A stretch of 64,000 nt of DNA from Echinococcus granulosus. Its lineage: Eukaryota > Platyhelminthes > Cestoda > Cyclophyllidea > Taeniidae. This document shows positions 51,666 to 63,915 of the stretch, one piece after another. The notes below the pieces were generated by a model. The model did no database searches. It saw only the letters and a list, made by a program, of their open reading frames with translations, and was not told the origin of the DNA. The DNA is taken from assembly GCF_000524195.1 (NCBI RefSeq), contig NW_020170421.1:344424-408423 (forward strand), given 5' to 3'. The translations under genes and the position numbers were made by a program. Every line of letters begins with the position of its first letter. Position 1 is the stretch's first letter.

Positions 51666-52385
51666 TGTAACTTTAATACCCTGATTGTTTGTCCAACTCT
51701 CCATTTCGGTCGCTAGAGCATTTGAGGCATCAACATTGTACTTCCACTCAGTGCCATGGCCTTTGAACCATGCCAGTAGCACCCACCCCTCCTCTACATC
51801 GGCAAAGCGTTTTCTGTCTTCTTTCGTCTTCAGGGAAGGCCAAGGCTGCTACATCGGTGGCAGTGGAAGGTGAACCCAGTCCCAAAGGAAAGCCACCCTG
51901 GTTGCTATAACTGGGCGCTAAACCTTAATGTGACGGAAGAAGATCACATGCTGCTAATGGGAAAACCTGTGACGGCCTTAATGCAAAGTCCAAAAATGAC
52001 GTCTACCTCCGGCAAATACAACAGTGGAAACAGTGCTAACAACTGAAGTGACACAAGCCGTGGCCCAGAGCCATCTTAACAAATACATTATGGAGCATCC
52101 ACGATACCTGTGTGAAGATGCCAATGAAATGAACAGGCAACACCTCTTCCACCTCTCTACTAGCTAGAGAGAGCCTAGACAGTAGATATGGTTCTACAGC
52201 ACTGAAGTGGAAGCAAAGTGGCAAGGTGAAACAGGAGTGGTATCGTATCTTCTTGATTCCATTTTAGGTCCCATTTCTCGGTAAAAGACTCGTCTTTTAG
52301 GCAATGATGGACATACGCGATGGTCAACACATTCCCCCTTCCCCCAACATAGTTTCCAAAAAGGACGACCACTGTAGTTGATGCT
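51666..52385 (+). mobile_element. TRIM-like element truncated on the right
   Basis: The left LTR is about 51666-51853, with TTGTACTTCCACTCAGTG and ACCATGCCAGTAGC, ending GGCTGCTACA. Then comes one of the best-preserved primer-binding-like sites (CGGTGGCAGTGGAAGGTG) and about 530 bp of internal domain. Similarity stops near 52385; the rest of the internal domain and the right LTR are absent. Confidence 0.83.
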
Positions 52386-54299
52386 ATGGATGAGAAAAAT
52401 TCCACTGAATAAATAATGATTCAAATGCAGCCAAAATATTAAAAATTGAGCATATTTCAGTAAATATAATTATAAAGACGTAGGCCATTGCCATTTTTAC
52501 TTTCCCAGAAAAAAGTACATCTATAAAATAGCTTTCCTCGTTGACAGTTTGACAGGTTAGGGGGGATGAATAATGCATTCAACTTTAGCGGAACAGAGTC
52601 CTCTGCATACGATTTAGGCGTTTCTTGGGCCAGTAGAGTAGATGAGGACACGAAGGATGTTCCATTTAACATCCCTGCTACCCAAAATAAATTGCGTAAA
52701 TTCAGTAGTTGAAAGGTAGACAAGGGTTAAGCAAACCTAGTCACTGTTAAGTGCCTTTCAGGACAGGAGATGGAGCGTATCTCTCGTTTATACAATACCT
52801 CGTTTACATGAAATAGTGGAGTTTAAATTGTACAAGAAATGGATAATGTTCATTGGAATAATATTAAGAAAAAAGATTTGTTTGTTGAAAACTTCACCAT
52901 ACTTCCCTAATGGTGTTTGAACGATTCGATGTTGCTTACGTTGTAGGTTTTTCTTTAAATCTATTCTTACCTGATCTACCCCCTTAAATGTTTATTTTTT
53001 TAAATAGTTTTAAAAGTGCTTAAATCTCCGTGAGGGATATGTAACATGCATAAACCTTAACATCGCCTTTTCATAGGAAATATCAAGGTTTTGTTAAAAT
53101 CGGGACCCTCAGACAAATCTCCCTCTCGTCCTTAAAATTATCGCACATTTACTTCGCATTTTGACCTAATCTTTTAATTAATTTCATTGTTTTATGCCAA
53201 GTTAATTAACTGACTTTATTTACACTAACTTATAAACGCTTTTAAGTTCCTGTTAATGAGGCATGTAAATGAGCCTTAAGAACCAGGCTTTCGCCATCCC
53301 ACTTTACTAGTGACAGCATCTGGCAGGTTGATCCATGTGCCAGCTGTTCCTCATCTGGAACGAGTTTCCCTAACCACATGCCCTCCATAGCTGATCGAGA
53401 TCAAAGAAATGACTGACTTTTTTGGTGCTGGGCGGCAAATTACCAGAGCATTCTGTCCTTCTTTGAGGCCTCTTTGCATCAAGGTATACTGCTTCATGCC
53501 CCGAAGAGTAGCAGTAATTTCGGAGGGGGGATTGGGGAAAGAGGGGAAAATTAAGCGGACTTTTTGCCCAATTATTAGAGATTACCTTAAGTGCGCGGCT
53601 AATTTCAATGCTGTACTTTTCGTGCCAGCTAACTAGTCAACTGTAAATGCATTCATTTGGAGTAAATCGGTCCATTCTCTCCTCTTGGCACCATAAAAGT
53701 TGTTACATCTTATACTTCACTTCTATTTGGCCGCAACAACTTCAACCCGAATAGGTGTCATTGTCACTACGACTGTTAGCTTCTTTTACCACCTTCCACT
53801 GCTTTAATTGCTAAAAATATGGCACTCAACAAGTTTCACTACCAGTACAAGGGATTATTTCCCCTTTGAATGCAATTCTTTTGTTTTCATTGTGTAATCC
53901 CCAAAAAGTTACAGAAAGTCCTACTTCAAGTGAAGTTGACAGCAGCAGCAGCAGCAAGCGTAGTTTAACGTTCTTTAAGGTGGAAAAACGACGCGGATTG
54001 AGGTCAGTGGATGAATAAGCAAAAGTGCCGCATAAGCAAAATGAAACACAGTTACATCCTGCTTCTAAATGTAACATTACAAGCCCTCTTCATACAGTCG
54101 CAGCAAGTGTGATTTAGGTTAGAATGGAGGGAATGGTGCTTTAGACGCCAAGTACGTAGGTCATCTTAATGTACGTACACTTCATTTGATGGTCCACTTC
54201 GATCGCCAACTCCCAAAGGCCAACCCTCCCGGTCGACCGTTTTTAGAAGCCATCTGCATGCATGCTAGAAATAATGGCATTTAAGGGGCTGGGGGGCAT
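52386..54299. other. Intergenic upstream of paramyosin, no gene recognised
   Basis: AT-rich to about 54.1 kb, then increasingly GC-rich. Apart from a short AGC repeat, no feature is supported. Confidence 0.5.
53941..53955. repeat. (AGC)5 microsatellite
   Basis: Five perfect AGC triplets, not in a supported coding frame. Confidence 0.85.
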
Positions 54300-54700
54300 C
54301 CCTCCGAAGTGCTATATAACACAGTGATGGCACTGGGTGGGTGTGCAAGTGTGTATACTCGGGTCTTTCGCGCACAGCCATTGGGTGACCAATGGGCGAC
54401 GAGCTACCCATCGATTGCCCCGCGGTGTCACGGTTGTGCATGCCGGAACGCGCAGCAGCGCTGCGCGGTGTGATCGTGGGTGCGGTTTTATCGATTGGCA
54501 GTAGAACGGGCAGTGTTTTGGAGCGATTGGCCAATGGGAGAGGAACGCCGGTTTCTGATAAACTCTAGTATTGGCCCAGCTAACGGGCAGATTGTACGCG
54601 TTCGGGCAAACAGGCAGACGTGCACGCCACCACACTTCATCCAGGACTCGTTCTCGCTCTCCAACTTTTGCTCCCTCTGCAACGGTTTGTGCTCTTCCAC
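54300..54700 (+). promoter_or_regulatory. Candidate paramyosin promoter region rich in CCAAT boxes
   Basis: A GC-rich patch 200-600 bp before the paramyosin start codon. It holds a TATA-like TATATAA at 54313-54319 and at least six CCAAT/ATTGG pentamers. Some form palindromes: CCATTGG and CCAATGG with a 4-base spacer at 54378-54395, and ATTGGCCAAT at 54526-54535. Single ATTGG motifs lie near 54493 and 54571. CCAAT boxes are classic NF-Y sites. The transcription start is not visible, so whether the TATA-like box or a TATA-less start is used remains open. Confidence 0.45.
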
Positions 54701-54894
54701 TAGACTCGAACCGTGTATCACTTTCGAATTATCCCTGTGACTGCTTCAACTGGAAAAGGAGTTTTCTAAGCGGTCGCAGTGAATTGAGAATTTGGTGCCT
54801 TTTCTGATTTTCGAATCTACTCCACGCACACAACTGATCTGTTGCGCATTTGCGCTGATACACCACAAAAACGGGACCTATTAGAGACGAAGAT

Positions 54895-57800
54895 ATGTCT
54901 GAATCACACGTCAAGATTTCTCGCACCATCATACGTGGAACTTCTCCAAGTACTGTGCGACTTGAGGTACGACATTACCACATCTTTCATCTCACACATA
55001 CTTGTGCTTTAAAAATCCTTTGCGCACTAACCGACTTTAAACGCAAGATAACGGCACCTTAATTCCACGTGTCTAGCAGCTCGTTTTCTTCGTGATTTTG
55101 GATACTCAGAATAATAACTAGTCTGGCAATGTGAAATAATGACAACCAAATGTAGACAACATGGGATTATGGACACCCAACCGGCCTAATTACCGATTAG
55201 TTACTGCCATTCCGACCTAACGCAACGCATTATTTATAACCACTTTATTCTAAAAACGAAATCAAATCGCCTGATCCGAGAGACCAAATTTATTTCGTTT
55301 ACTATTCTTAAGAGCCACAAGATCTCACAGTAGCCGGTAACACAAGGCTCCAAAATGTGTAATAAAACTTGGGAGTGATGATTTTATGGTACAATATGCC
55401 GAGTTTATTCCACTCTTTTTCCTTAAGAGTCGCGTACGAGAATTGGAGGACTTGCTCGATCTCGAACGAGATGCACGTGTCCGGGTATGAACTTTCGCTT
55501 GTCATTGATAGTTTTACTGGGATTTGGTTACATGTGATATGAACGGGTCCGGAAAGCCATCAAAAAATTCACGACCTACCCCCATATTTTTTACCGTGGC
55601 TTCAAGATACCATCCACTTGGCTTTTTATGCGAATAAATGGACACTGATAGGCTTTAGCAAGTATACATTACCTTTGGAATAAGCACTAGTAGACAGGCA
55701 TAAGCTCGTGCTTGGTGGCACATCGAATTCATTTATTTTTTTCTCCTCCAAGTCTGAACGCAATGCCAACGAGCTGAGTATTCAGTTGGACACCATGACT
55801 GAGCGCCTTGACGAGTTGAGTGGTACTTCCTCTCAGACTGTAAGTTGGGCGAATTAAAAGTTTTAAAACAAAAATTCATGTAATATGTGATATCCCATTT
55901 ATTTGATCATAACTTAGTATAAACCAAGTTTCAAGGTCGTTTAGCTGTTAGTAGTACTAAGTTAAATCCAATGCCTTGTTTGGGTGAGCAAAAGGCCTGT
56001 ACTTAGTTTTGCAACATTTGCCTCAGTCCAGGCAGCTAATATGAATGCCTGCGCATACGGGACAGCCTATGAAAGTGCGCATGATCAAACACTGCCACAT
56101 TCGGGCGAGTTTTGCACGATGTTGTGTGCACTGCCAAAACATCCATAAAGGTGGAAATGTTTTCAGACACACAGGATGGGCTGATTATTAGGAGCACGAT
56201 GGGTGCAGATGTGCATCTTGGAAATTCATTGACGAGGGAATTAGGTGTGGACTCGGTGGGTGACCTGAATATATGGAAAATAGTTACCATGGGCAGTCCT
56301 TGCTAGCTTCTTAGGGATTGGAATAAGAATGGGGTTCTAGAACTGATCAAATTACTTTGTTTAGTCTTTGTTAAGTCCAGAATTTCAGATTGCTTTGAAC
56401 TCATTATCTTCCAGTCTTGGTAATACCTCTACAAGTATGTCAGAGCGTTGAAATTGAAATTGGACGTGGTAATTCGGAGCAGTAGGGGGGATCCTGTCCA
56501 ATCTATCCTACCGACATTTTACTAAAGTTCCACTCGCAATGTGAGGATGAGGTTCTTCATTTTGAGCCTTGTCCTTCCAGTGATAGATCAATGGATAGGC
56601 TGTAAGCTATGTAGAAAGCGTTCTCTGAACCTGTTTTTTTCCTCCAATGTCCTGCAGCAAGATGCCATTCGCCGTAAGGATATGGAGATTGCGAAGCTGC
56701 GTAAGGATCTGGAGAACGCCAACGCTGCTTTTGAAACTGCCGAGGCCACTCTGCGCCGCAAGCACAACACCATGATCTCCGAGATCTCCAGCGAAGTTGA
56801 GAATCTTCAGAAGCAGAAGGGCAGGTAAGCCTTTCTTTCCACTCCCTGCCAGGGATCCTTCAAGGCAGTAACCAAGAATTTTGATCTATGAAAGCGATGT
56901 GGGCTCACATCCTGGAGTTGAGCGAGTTGGGGCTTAATCTCTAGCATTAATTTGTCCATTCATCATCCAGAAGCTGCAGTGAAAGTATTGCTGACTATTC
57001 GCAAATGCGCTGAACGATGTTTTTTAAGGTTTCCGAGTGTTTTTGAAGATATAAAACCCACTAATCCGGAAGGAGCTCTAACACTAATGTGTAATGGGGC
57101 TGAGGGGCCACTGACATGGGTAGTGTTAACAGAACTACACGCTACCGGGGTAGAGATGGGGAATTTCTGCGTAGCCAGATATGAAACGGGACATGAATTA
57201 CTACAGCTGGTAAATTCTGATTTTTTTAGGGCGGAGAAGGACAAGAGCCAACTCATGCTTGAAATCGACAACGTTCTTGGTCAACTTGATGGTGCCCTTA
57301 AGGCCAAGGTAATTTTCCTTCCTTTTGTGTAAAATTTTCCTCTTGAACGAAAGTAAGTCGATCTCAAGGTACCATTTAATTCCTCTTTAATTAAACAGAA
57401 AGCATAGCCAAACCCACTTCTAATGCTACTGTAATTCATGGTGAAAAGTACAACTGTAGTTAATGGGTATTATGGCGCCAATTCGTCTTTCAAGGCGTTG
57501 AACGAGTTTGGAAGTAGCTTCATCATCAGCGTCTTGAATGATCAGGGGAATAGTAACGGAATTTCATGCCGCACAAGTGAAACTGAAACAAGTCAATATT
57601 TAAACAACTGTTGTTTTGCATATCAATTCAGAAATTTCTACAACTAAAGACCTAAAGCTGAAGAATGCAAGATTCAGGAGTCTGACCTTTGCGGGTACTA
57701 TTTCGCCCGTTGTATTACTGCTTAAACAGATTTGATGCACTGCTATTGTTGGCACCTCGGTTTTAGGCCTCGGCGGAGAGCAAATTGGAGGGCTTGGATA

Positions 57801-60800
57801 GTCAGCTAACGCGCTTGAAGGCGCTGACCGACGATCTTCAACGCCAAATGGCCGACGTTAATTCGGCTAAGTCGCGTTTAGCCGCAGAAAACTTCGAATT
57901 GGTTCGTGTGAACCAGGAGTACGAGGCACAAGTTGTCAACTTCTCCAAGACAAAGTCTGTCCTCGAAGGCCAGCTTGACGATCTTAAACGCGCCATGGAT
58001 GAGGATGCACGCGTAATTGGCAGTCCATACGTTGACATTTGAAAATTACGATTCACATCCTTCTATTGTCTTGCTTGGTCCTGTAGAATCGTCTAAACCT
58101 TCAAACCCAGTTGTCGAGTCTACAAATGGACTATGATAATCTGCAAGCACGCTACGAGGAGGAAGCCGAGGCAGCTGGAAATCTGCGCAACCAAGTCGCC
58201 AAATTCAACGCTGATATGGCTGCCCTTAAGACTCGTTTGGAGAGAGAACTCATGGCCAAGACTGAGGAGTTTGAAGAGCTTAAGTAAGTGCCTCTTCATT
58301 TTTCTTCCTCTCTTGCCTAACTTTGTACTCACTTTCTTCTGGTAATTGAAAATAGCTTGAAGATAATTTTCAGCGCTACCTCCTTGTAGACGCAAGCTGA
58401 CTGTTCGCATTACTGAATTGGAGGATATTGCTGAACATGAGCGCACTCGTGCCAACAATCTTGAGAAGACCAAAGTTAAGCTGACAATTGAAATCAAGGA
58501 TCTACAGGCCGAGAACGAGGCGGTAGGTTTCCATAAAGCCATTTGAAATGGATTGAAATCTTAAAGAAACAATTGCAAAAACCTTAATTCACTAGGTGAA
58601 TTAAATATAAGCTTACAGGGTTTTTTGCTTTTGACATAGTATAATTGCGCGGTAAGCGTTGCAAGTAGTGTTAGGCTTGAATTGTTTCCTCTTATAAGGC
58701 CTCGATTCTATGATTCTAATCTTGCCTACTTTTTTCGACCTGAAAATCCCTCAACAGCTGGCAGCAGAGAATGGAGAGTTGACGCATCGGGCGAAGCAGG
58801 CGGAGAATCTGGCCAATGAACTGCAGCGTCGAGTAGACGAGATGACGGTGGAAATCAACACCCTCAACTCGGCCAACAACGCCCTGGAGGGGGACAATAT
58901 GCGCCTCAAGGGCCAGGTCGGCGACCTCACCGATCGTATTGCCAATCTTGACCGTGAGAATCGCCAACTTGGTGGTACGTTTTGCTCATAAATCGTAATT
59001 CTTTGATGGAAATTATGATAGTGAAAAATGCATAACTTTTTGAGATTCCTCTAAATCCATTCCTGTTCACGTTCTCGATCGAAAAAGATCAAGGCAGAGG
59101 AGAGAACTCACCCAAAATACTTGTTCAAAGTGTAGACAGGCGAATGGCCAGATCGCATATCCAAGCGTAGAAATGAAGTTATTCTAGTGTTCTCCGTAAA
59201 GATCACAGTAATATATTTAGTTTAAAACGAAGATTTAAGGATTGTTGTCCTATTCAGGCATCAAAAAAACCATTGAGGCCACTTAGAGCTTGGGTTGATA
59301 ATTGTCTCAATATAGAATAACCAAATAACTATCTAGTTTTATACACCTTTTTCCCCTTACAACCGTCTACAGACCAACTGAAGGAGACGAAATCTGCCCT
59401 TCGTGATGCGAATCGCCGACTGACCGATCTGGAGGCTCTGCGCAGCCAATTGGAGGCGGAGCGCGACAACCTCGCCTCTGCTCTCCACGACGCCGAGGAG
59501 GCATTGAAGGAACTCGAAGTAAAGTACGTCGCCTCGCAGAACGCCCTCAACCACCTCAAGTCCGAGATGGAACAGCGTCTGCGTGAGAAGGATGAGGAAT
59601 TGGAGAATCTGAGGTCAGTCAGCCTCAAATAATTTACTTTACTGGTATTCAATAAATAGACGTAGGTAAGAGAGTTGTAGTTTGAACTTTACAACGAATT
59701 TTGGACTTTTTTGGCTCTTTAAAAAGTTGTTCAGCATTTATGAATATAAGCACGCCAACCGATCCTAAGCCTTAGAAACCAAAAATTGATAATGTGAGTT
59801 TGAGTTTTACAATTGAGGTCGTGTGGTGTGCCGTGAATGTTGTAGAAAGAGCACGACTCGCACAATTGAGGAGCTAACCACCACCATCTCAGAGATGGAG
59901 GTTCGCTTCAAGTCGGATATGTCTCGTCTGAAGAAGAAGTATGAGGCGACAATCAGCGAGCTGGAGGTGCAACTAGACGTGGCGAACAAGGCGAACGCCA
60001 GCCTTAACCGCGAGAACAAAGCCCTGGCCCAACGGGTTCAGGAACTTCAGACTGCTTTGGAGGACGAGCGACGAGCCCGTGAGGCTGCAGAGAGCAACTT
60101 GCAGGTAAGCGAGCGCAAGAGAATCGCCCTGACTTCCGAGGTGGAAGAGATTCGCAGCCAACTAGAACTCAGTGACCGCGCTCGCAAGAATGCCGAGTCC
60201 GAGCTCAACGATGCCAATGGACGTATCTCGGAGCTCACCATGTCGGTCAACACTCTTACTAATGATAAACGCCGACTCGAAGGTGATATCGGTGTCATGC
60301 AAGGCGATCTCGATGAAGCCGTCAATGCGCGCAAGGTATCTCTCATCCTTAGCTATTATGTCATTTGAACTCTTGATAGTAGCTAACCTCAGATGGATCT
60401 GTATTCTAAAGGCTGCTGAGGATAGGGCTGACCGCCTGAATGCTGAGGTTCTTCGTCTGGCTGATGAACTGCGACAGGAACAGGAAAATTACAAGCGAGC
60501 TGAGACTCTGCGTAAGCAACTTGAGATTGAGATCCGTGAGATCACGGTCAAGTTGGAGGAGGCCGAGGCTTTCGCTACCCGTGAGGGTCGCCGTATGGTT
60601 CAAAAGCTCCAGGTTGGATTTCCCCGTCCCGCATCACTTTAAAGCGATGCAAATGATAAATGCCTTTTTTTTCTCTGTAAATATTAGAACCGGGTGAGAG
60701 AGCTCGAGGCAGAGCTGGACGGAGAAATTCGTCGTGCCAAAGAGGCCTTTGCCAGCGCACGCAAATATGAGCGGCAATTCAAAGAATTGCAGACACAGAG

Positions 60801-61172
60801 CGAGGATGATAAGCGCATGATTTTGGAGCTTCAGGACCTGCTAGACAAGACTCAGATCAAGATGAAGGCCTATAAACGTCAGCTTGAGGAACAGGTATAG
60901 GGCTTAACCTAGGTTTTAAGGTGTATGAGAGTATAGACTGGTACTAATGCAAGAACTTTATACCTGTGCTATAGGAAGAGGTGTCTCAGTTAACGATGAG
61001 CAAGTACCGTAAGGCACAGCAACAGATTGAGGAAGCAGAGCATCGTGCTGACATGGCGGAGAGGACGATCACCATTAAGAGGACCATTGGTGGACCCGGT
61101 TCCCGTGCTGTTTCAGTGGTTCGGGAGATAAACAGCGTGTCCCGTGGTAACCGTGCAACCAGTATCATGTAG
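54895..61172 (+). CDS. Paramyosin, complete, 14 coding exons
   Basis: Exons: 54895-54966, 55428-55484, 55753-55839, 56658-56824, 57230-57308, 57767-58012, 58087-58283, 58390-58522, 58758-58974, 59373-59613, 59846-60335, 60412-60612, 60688-60894, 60975-61172. They join without frame breaks to 863 residues, the known taeniid length. Paramyosin forms the core of invertebrate muscle thick filaments as a parallel two-chain coiled coil; in taeniids it is also a surface/secreted antigen reported to bind collagen and complement C1. Seen here: a short non-helical head starting [15 protein letters not shown], an almost uninterrupted heptad-repeat rod rich in Glu, Lys, Arg, Leu and Ala, and a non-helical Ser/Arg-rich tail ending NRATSIM. 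All junctions have GT donors and AG acceptors. Exons 1-3 are tiny (24, 19 and 29 codons). The start is the ATG beginning the conserved head. No canonical AATAAA follows closely; an ATTAAA lies at 62005. Confidence 0.98.
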
Positions 61173-62636
61173 ATGTCCTCAAACGCCAGAACTTGTGACT
61201 TCTCCAGCTCTTCATCCAACCCAGCCCCCCTCCCACCCCTACCTCTCCAGACACTTTTCGGTGCTTACATCCGCATACAACAATATACTACTTAAAAGGA
61301 GGAGAAGGAGGGGAAAGAAAATGGGACGGAGAGGGAGCATCTCTTGTGCATGCCTTATGCCGTCTCTCTCTACTTTACTCTTCTCAACTCTGCCTCTCCT
61401 CCTTTCTTGGTTCAATTTGCGTTTTTCTTCTTACTTCTCTCTCACCTGAAGTGTTCCTGCCGCCACAGATGACTCTAGGGTGTTTTTTCTGCCACTGCTA
61501 CCACCTAAACAGGAGGCCTCTTGCTTTCGACTGCGCGTTTGCCCCAACTCCTCTCCCTATTTCTGTTCGTGTTTATTTGAACGTCTCTGCTGCCACCACA
61601 AACAACTCCTCTGCCACCAACGCTGCCACCACCAGTCTTGAGTTATTATGTTTTATGTACTAGAAATATTTAAAAAAAAAAGTACTGTTCTCCCCTTTGT
61701 TTCCACTATGATATGCCATTGGGGCGCGAGTTGTTTGGGTTTCAATGTCTCGCCTCGTAACTGTTTTTACGGAGTAAATGCCCTTATTGTAAGATGGTCA
61801 AAAATGTCACTTAATACCGTCAGTGGCTTGGAATATTATTTCTATAATCACCATGGTAGGGAGGTTTATTGTGTATTTTCACTCATTTGATGAAGCGCTG
61901 ATCCTTGTCTTAATGCAGAAAGCTGTGATTGGCGGAAAGTGGCGGCACTGTCGCGGACTTATTCGTAGTAGCTTTTTCAATGGTGATACCACCGCACCAA
62001 TTTAATTAAAGTCGCCCGTCCCTTCATTCAATATGTATTTACAGTTGGTGTAAAGTCCCTAATTGAACCTCTTATTTTAAAACTCCAGCGAAATTGATGA
62101 ACTACCTGATTAACATGCTTGTCAAAAGAATTCCCCAGTATGTCTAAAGTGGCAATCAGTGCTACTGAAGTTGGTTAGTAGCATAAGGCCCACTCAGGAA
62201 ATAATTGCCAAGCGCCGCTGCTAGAAACGGCCCTTCGACACTTTACTCCACCAACTTCTCATTGACCTCACACACTTTCAAAATGCTCGGCCGTATTCAA
62301 GTCTTAGGTTAAATCAAGTGGTCACTGAAGCTTACTACCTTGTGTAAAAAAAACGGGTGTTTTGCTATCGTATTGTCGCCTTTCCTGCCGACCCCCCTCG
62401 TGATAGGAAACCTATGCTCCGCCACCGTTTGCTCCTTCCCTAATTGATCATAAGTCTATGAGGATGTACTCTGTCACTTAAAAAATTCAGTAACAGACGC
62501 CACTACCCGGAAACCTTCGTATGCTTTGCTTTCGGTTGGAATCACGATGGGATGCGTCTAGCCACACCCTCACTCCAATTCCCACAACTGCAACCTCCCC
62601 CCAACGGTCAGGATGATACATTAATAAAATAGTACA
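61173..62636. other. 3' flank between convergent paramyosin and DDB1 genes
   Basis: The first 450 bp are strongly pyrimidine-rich and probably paramyosin 3' UTR. A run of ten A lies at 61672-61681 and an ATTAAA variant polyadenylation signal at 62005-62010 on the plus strand. No coding exon is supported. Confidence 0.5.
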
Positions 62637-62642
62637 TTTATT
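62637..62642 (-). terminator. Candidate polyadenylation signal of DDB1
   Basis: AATAAA on the minus strand, 80 nt past the DDB1 stop codon, giving a short 3' UTR. Position and strand fit well. Confidence 0.6.
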
Positions 62643-62721
62643 TGAAACCACAGGTATGGGGAAGAGGGGGAGGGAGGCATGATAGAGCGGATGGACATCT
62701 GTCAACAGCAAAAGAGCCCAA

Positions 62722-63915
62722 TCAATGCAGAGCGGCCAGCTCTTCAACAACTCGCATCAGGTCATTCACGGTGCAGTCCTTCGTCTCCACGTTCTCGTTA
62801 AACTTCGACAGTCCCGCCGTCCCGAAATCCTCCATTGAAGCCTACAGTTTCATTAAAAATAAAAACAGGATTTATCTTACAGGTAAAGATGCGGTTTCAA
62901 ATTGTCCACTGCATTTCCACGAAAAATCCTACCACTTTCAGCCTAAATTTAGTGCATCCTCATGAATTCGAAAACATTAAAAGGAAACACAGGATAATAT
63001 TATTTTGGAACAAATTTTCAAAGTTTAGGGGCCCAGGAAAAATAAAGAGGCATTTTAGAAGCCTTCTCACTTACAGGAATTTTCAGTCCCTGAACGACCT
63101 TATTCTTATCGTCCAAACTCAGATCAAGAAAGCTCTCAATCAGCTCTCCATCGATGATATTGTGCGCCACTCTAACCGTCCACAGACAATCCTTACAGGA
63201 ACGCCAGGATTCCTGTGAAAAATTACCCACAGGTACAATTAGTCGGGACAATCGCGACTCCACCTCCTTGAGGAAAGCGAAGAGAATGGGTGAGAGATGC
63301 GCCACGAGACCCAAGCATCCCTGCGCCGTGCCGTACATGGTGTGCGTTTCGCCTATTGCTGACCACCTATCCACGCCCAGAGTGTTCATGTTGCCTGTAG
63401 AAATGCAAAAAATAAAGAGTGAGAACCCAACATTATTTTTTCCGATTAAAAAGTGAGCATTTACCTCTGACGAAGACGTTGATAGATTCACCAGTATGCA
63501 TGTAGGCGCAATCCACGAGAGCCTTTCCATCACTTGAAGGGCATCGTGGAAGATCAATAGATTGTGGAGTCGGTGCTTGTAGTGAAACTCCTGGTTGCTC
63601 TTCCGAATCTTGTGCCGGCGCTGTTTCTGGCGCTGATGTGCTTGTGCTGGCAGAGCTATTGTCAGCTGCGTCACAAGGGCCAGCAACGTCAGGCGTGTCA
63701 GCCATTGGTTTGGGCGTAGAAACAGAGACAGTAACAGGAGTAGGACTGGTGGCGGCCTCTGTGACACGAAGTGACGGAACCACGGGTTCATCGGTATTGC
63801 CTGGGAGATTTCGTCCCAACACATGAATATTCCCGTCCGCGTCACCCGAGAGAAAGTGTTCATCGTCGATTATCTCTATTCCACTGGTATACCGCGGGCA
63901 ATGATGCCTTCCAAT
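62722..63915 (-). CDS. DDB1: DNA damage-binding protein 1, C-terminal exons (gene continues past the right edge)
   Basis: Three exons: 63915-63465, 63394-63075 and 62841-62722 (stop TGA 62724-62722), giving the last 296 residues. DDB1 is a three-propeller adaptor that links CUL4-RBX1 ubiquitin ligase to substrate receptors and, with DDB2, recognises UV-damaged DNA. Matches to the conserved C-terminal part include GIEIIDDEHFLSG, GESINVFVRG, YGTAQGCLGLVAHLSP, a PVGNFSQESWRS block, IIDGELIESFLDLS and the end DLMRVVEELAALH, in the order of animal DDB1 (about 1140 residues). Introns are short, with clean sites (donors GTAAAT and GTAAGT; acceptors TACAG and TGTAG). The first acceptor (TACATAG at 63918-63916) is the least certain. 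Unusual is a Thr/Ser/Pro/Ala-rich insert of about 85 residues (63783-63523). Confidence 0.94.

Noticed and set aside
56952..57332. 126-codon plus frame starting upstream of paramyosin exon 5
   Set aside because: Only the last 26 codons are exon; the rest is an intron that happens to be open.
63018..63863. Single 281-codon minus frame with a hydrophobic N-terminal half
   Set aside because: Its first half is the wrong frame of a DDB1 exon read through an intron; only its second part is coding, as the middle DDB1 exon listed here.
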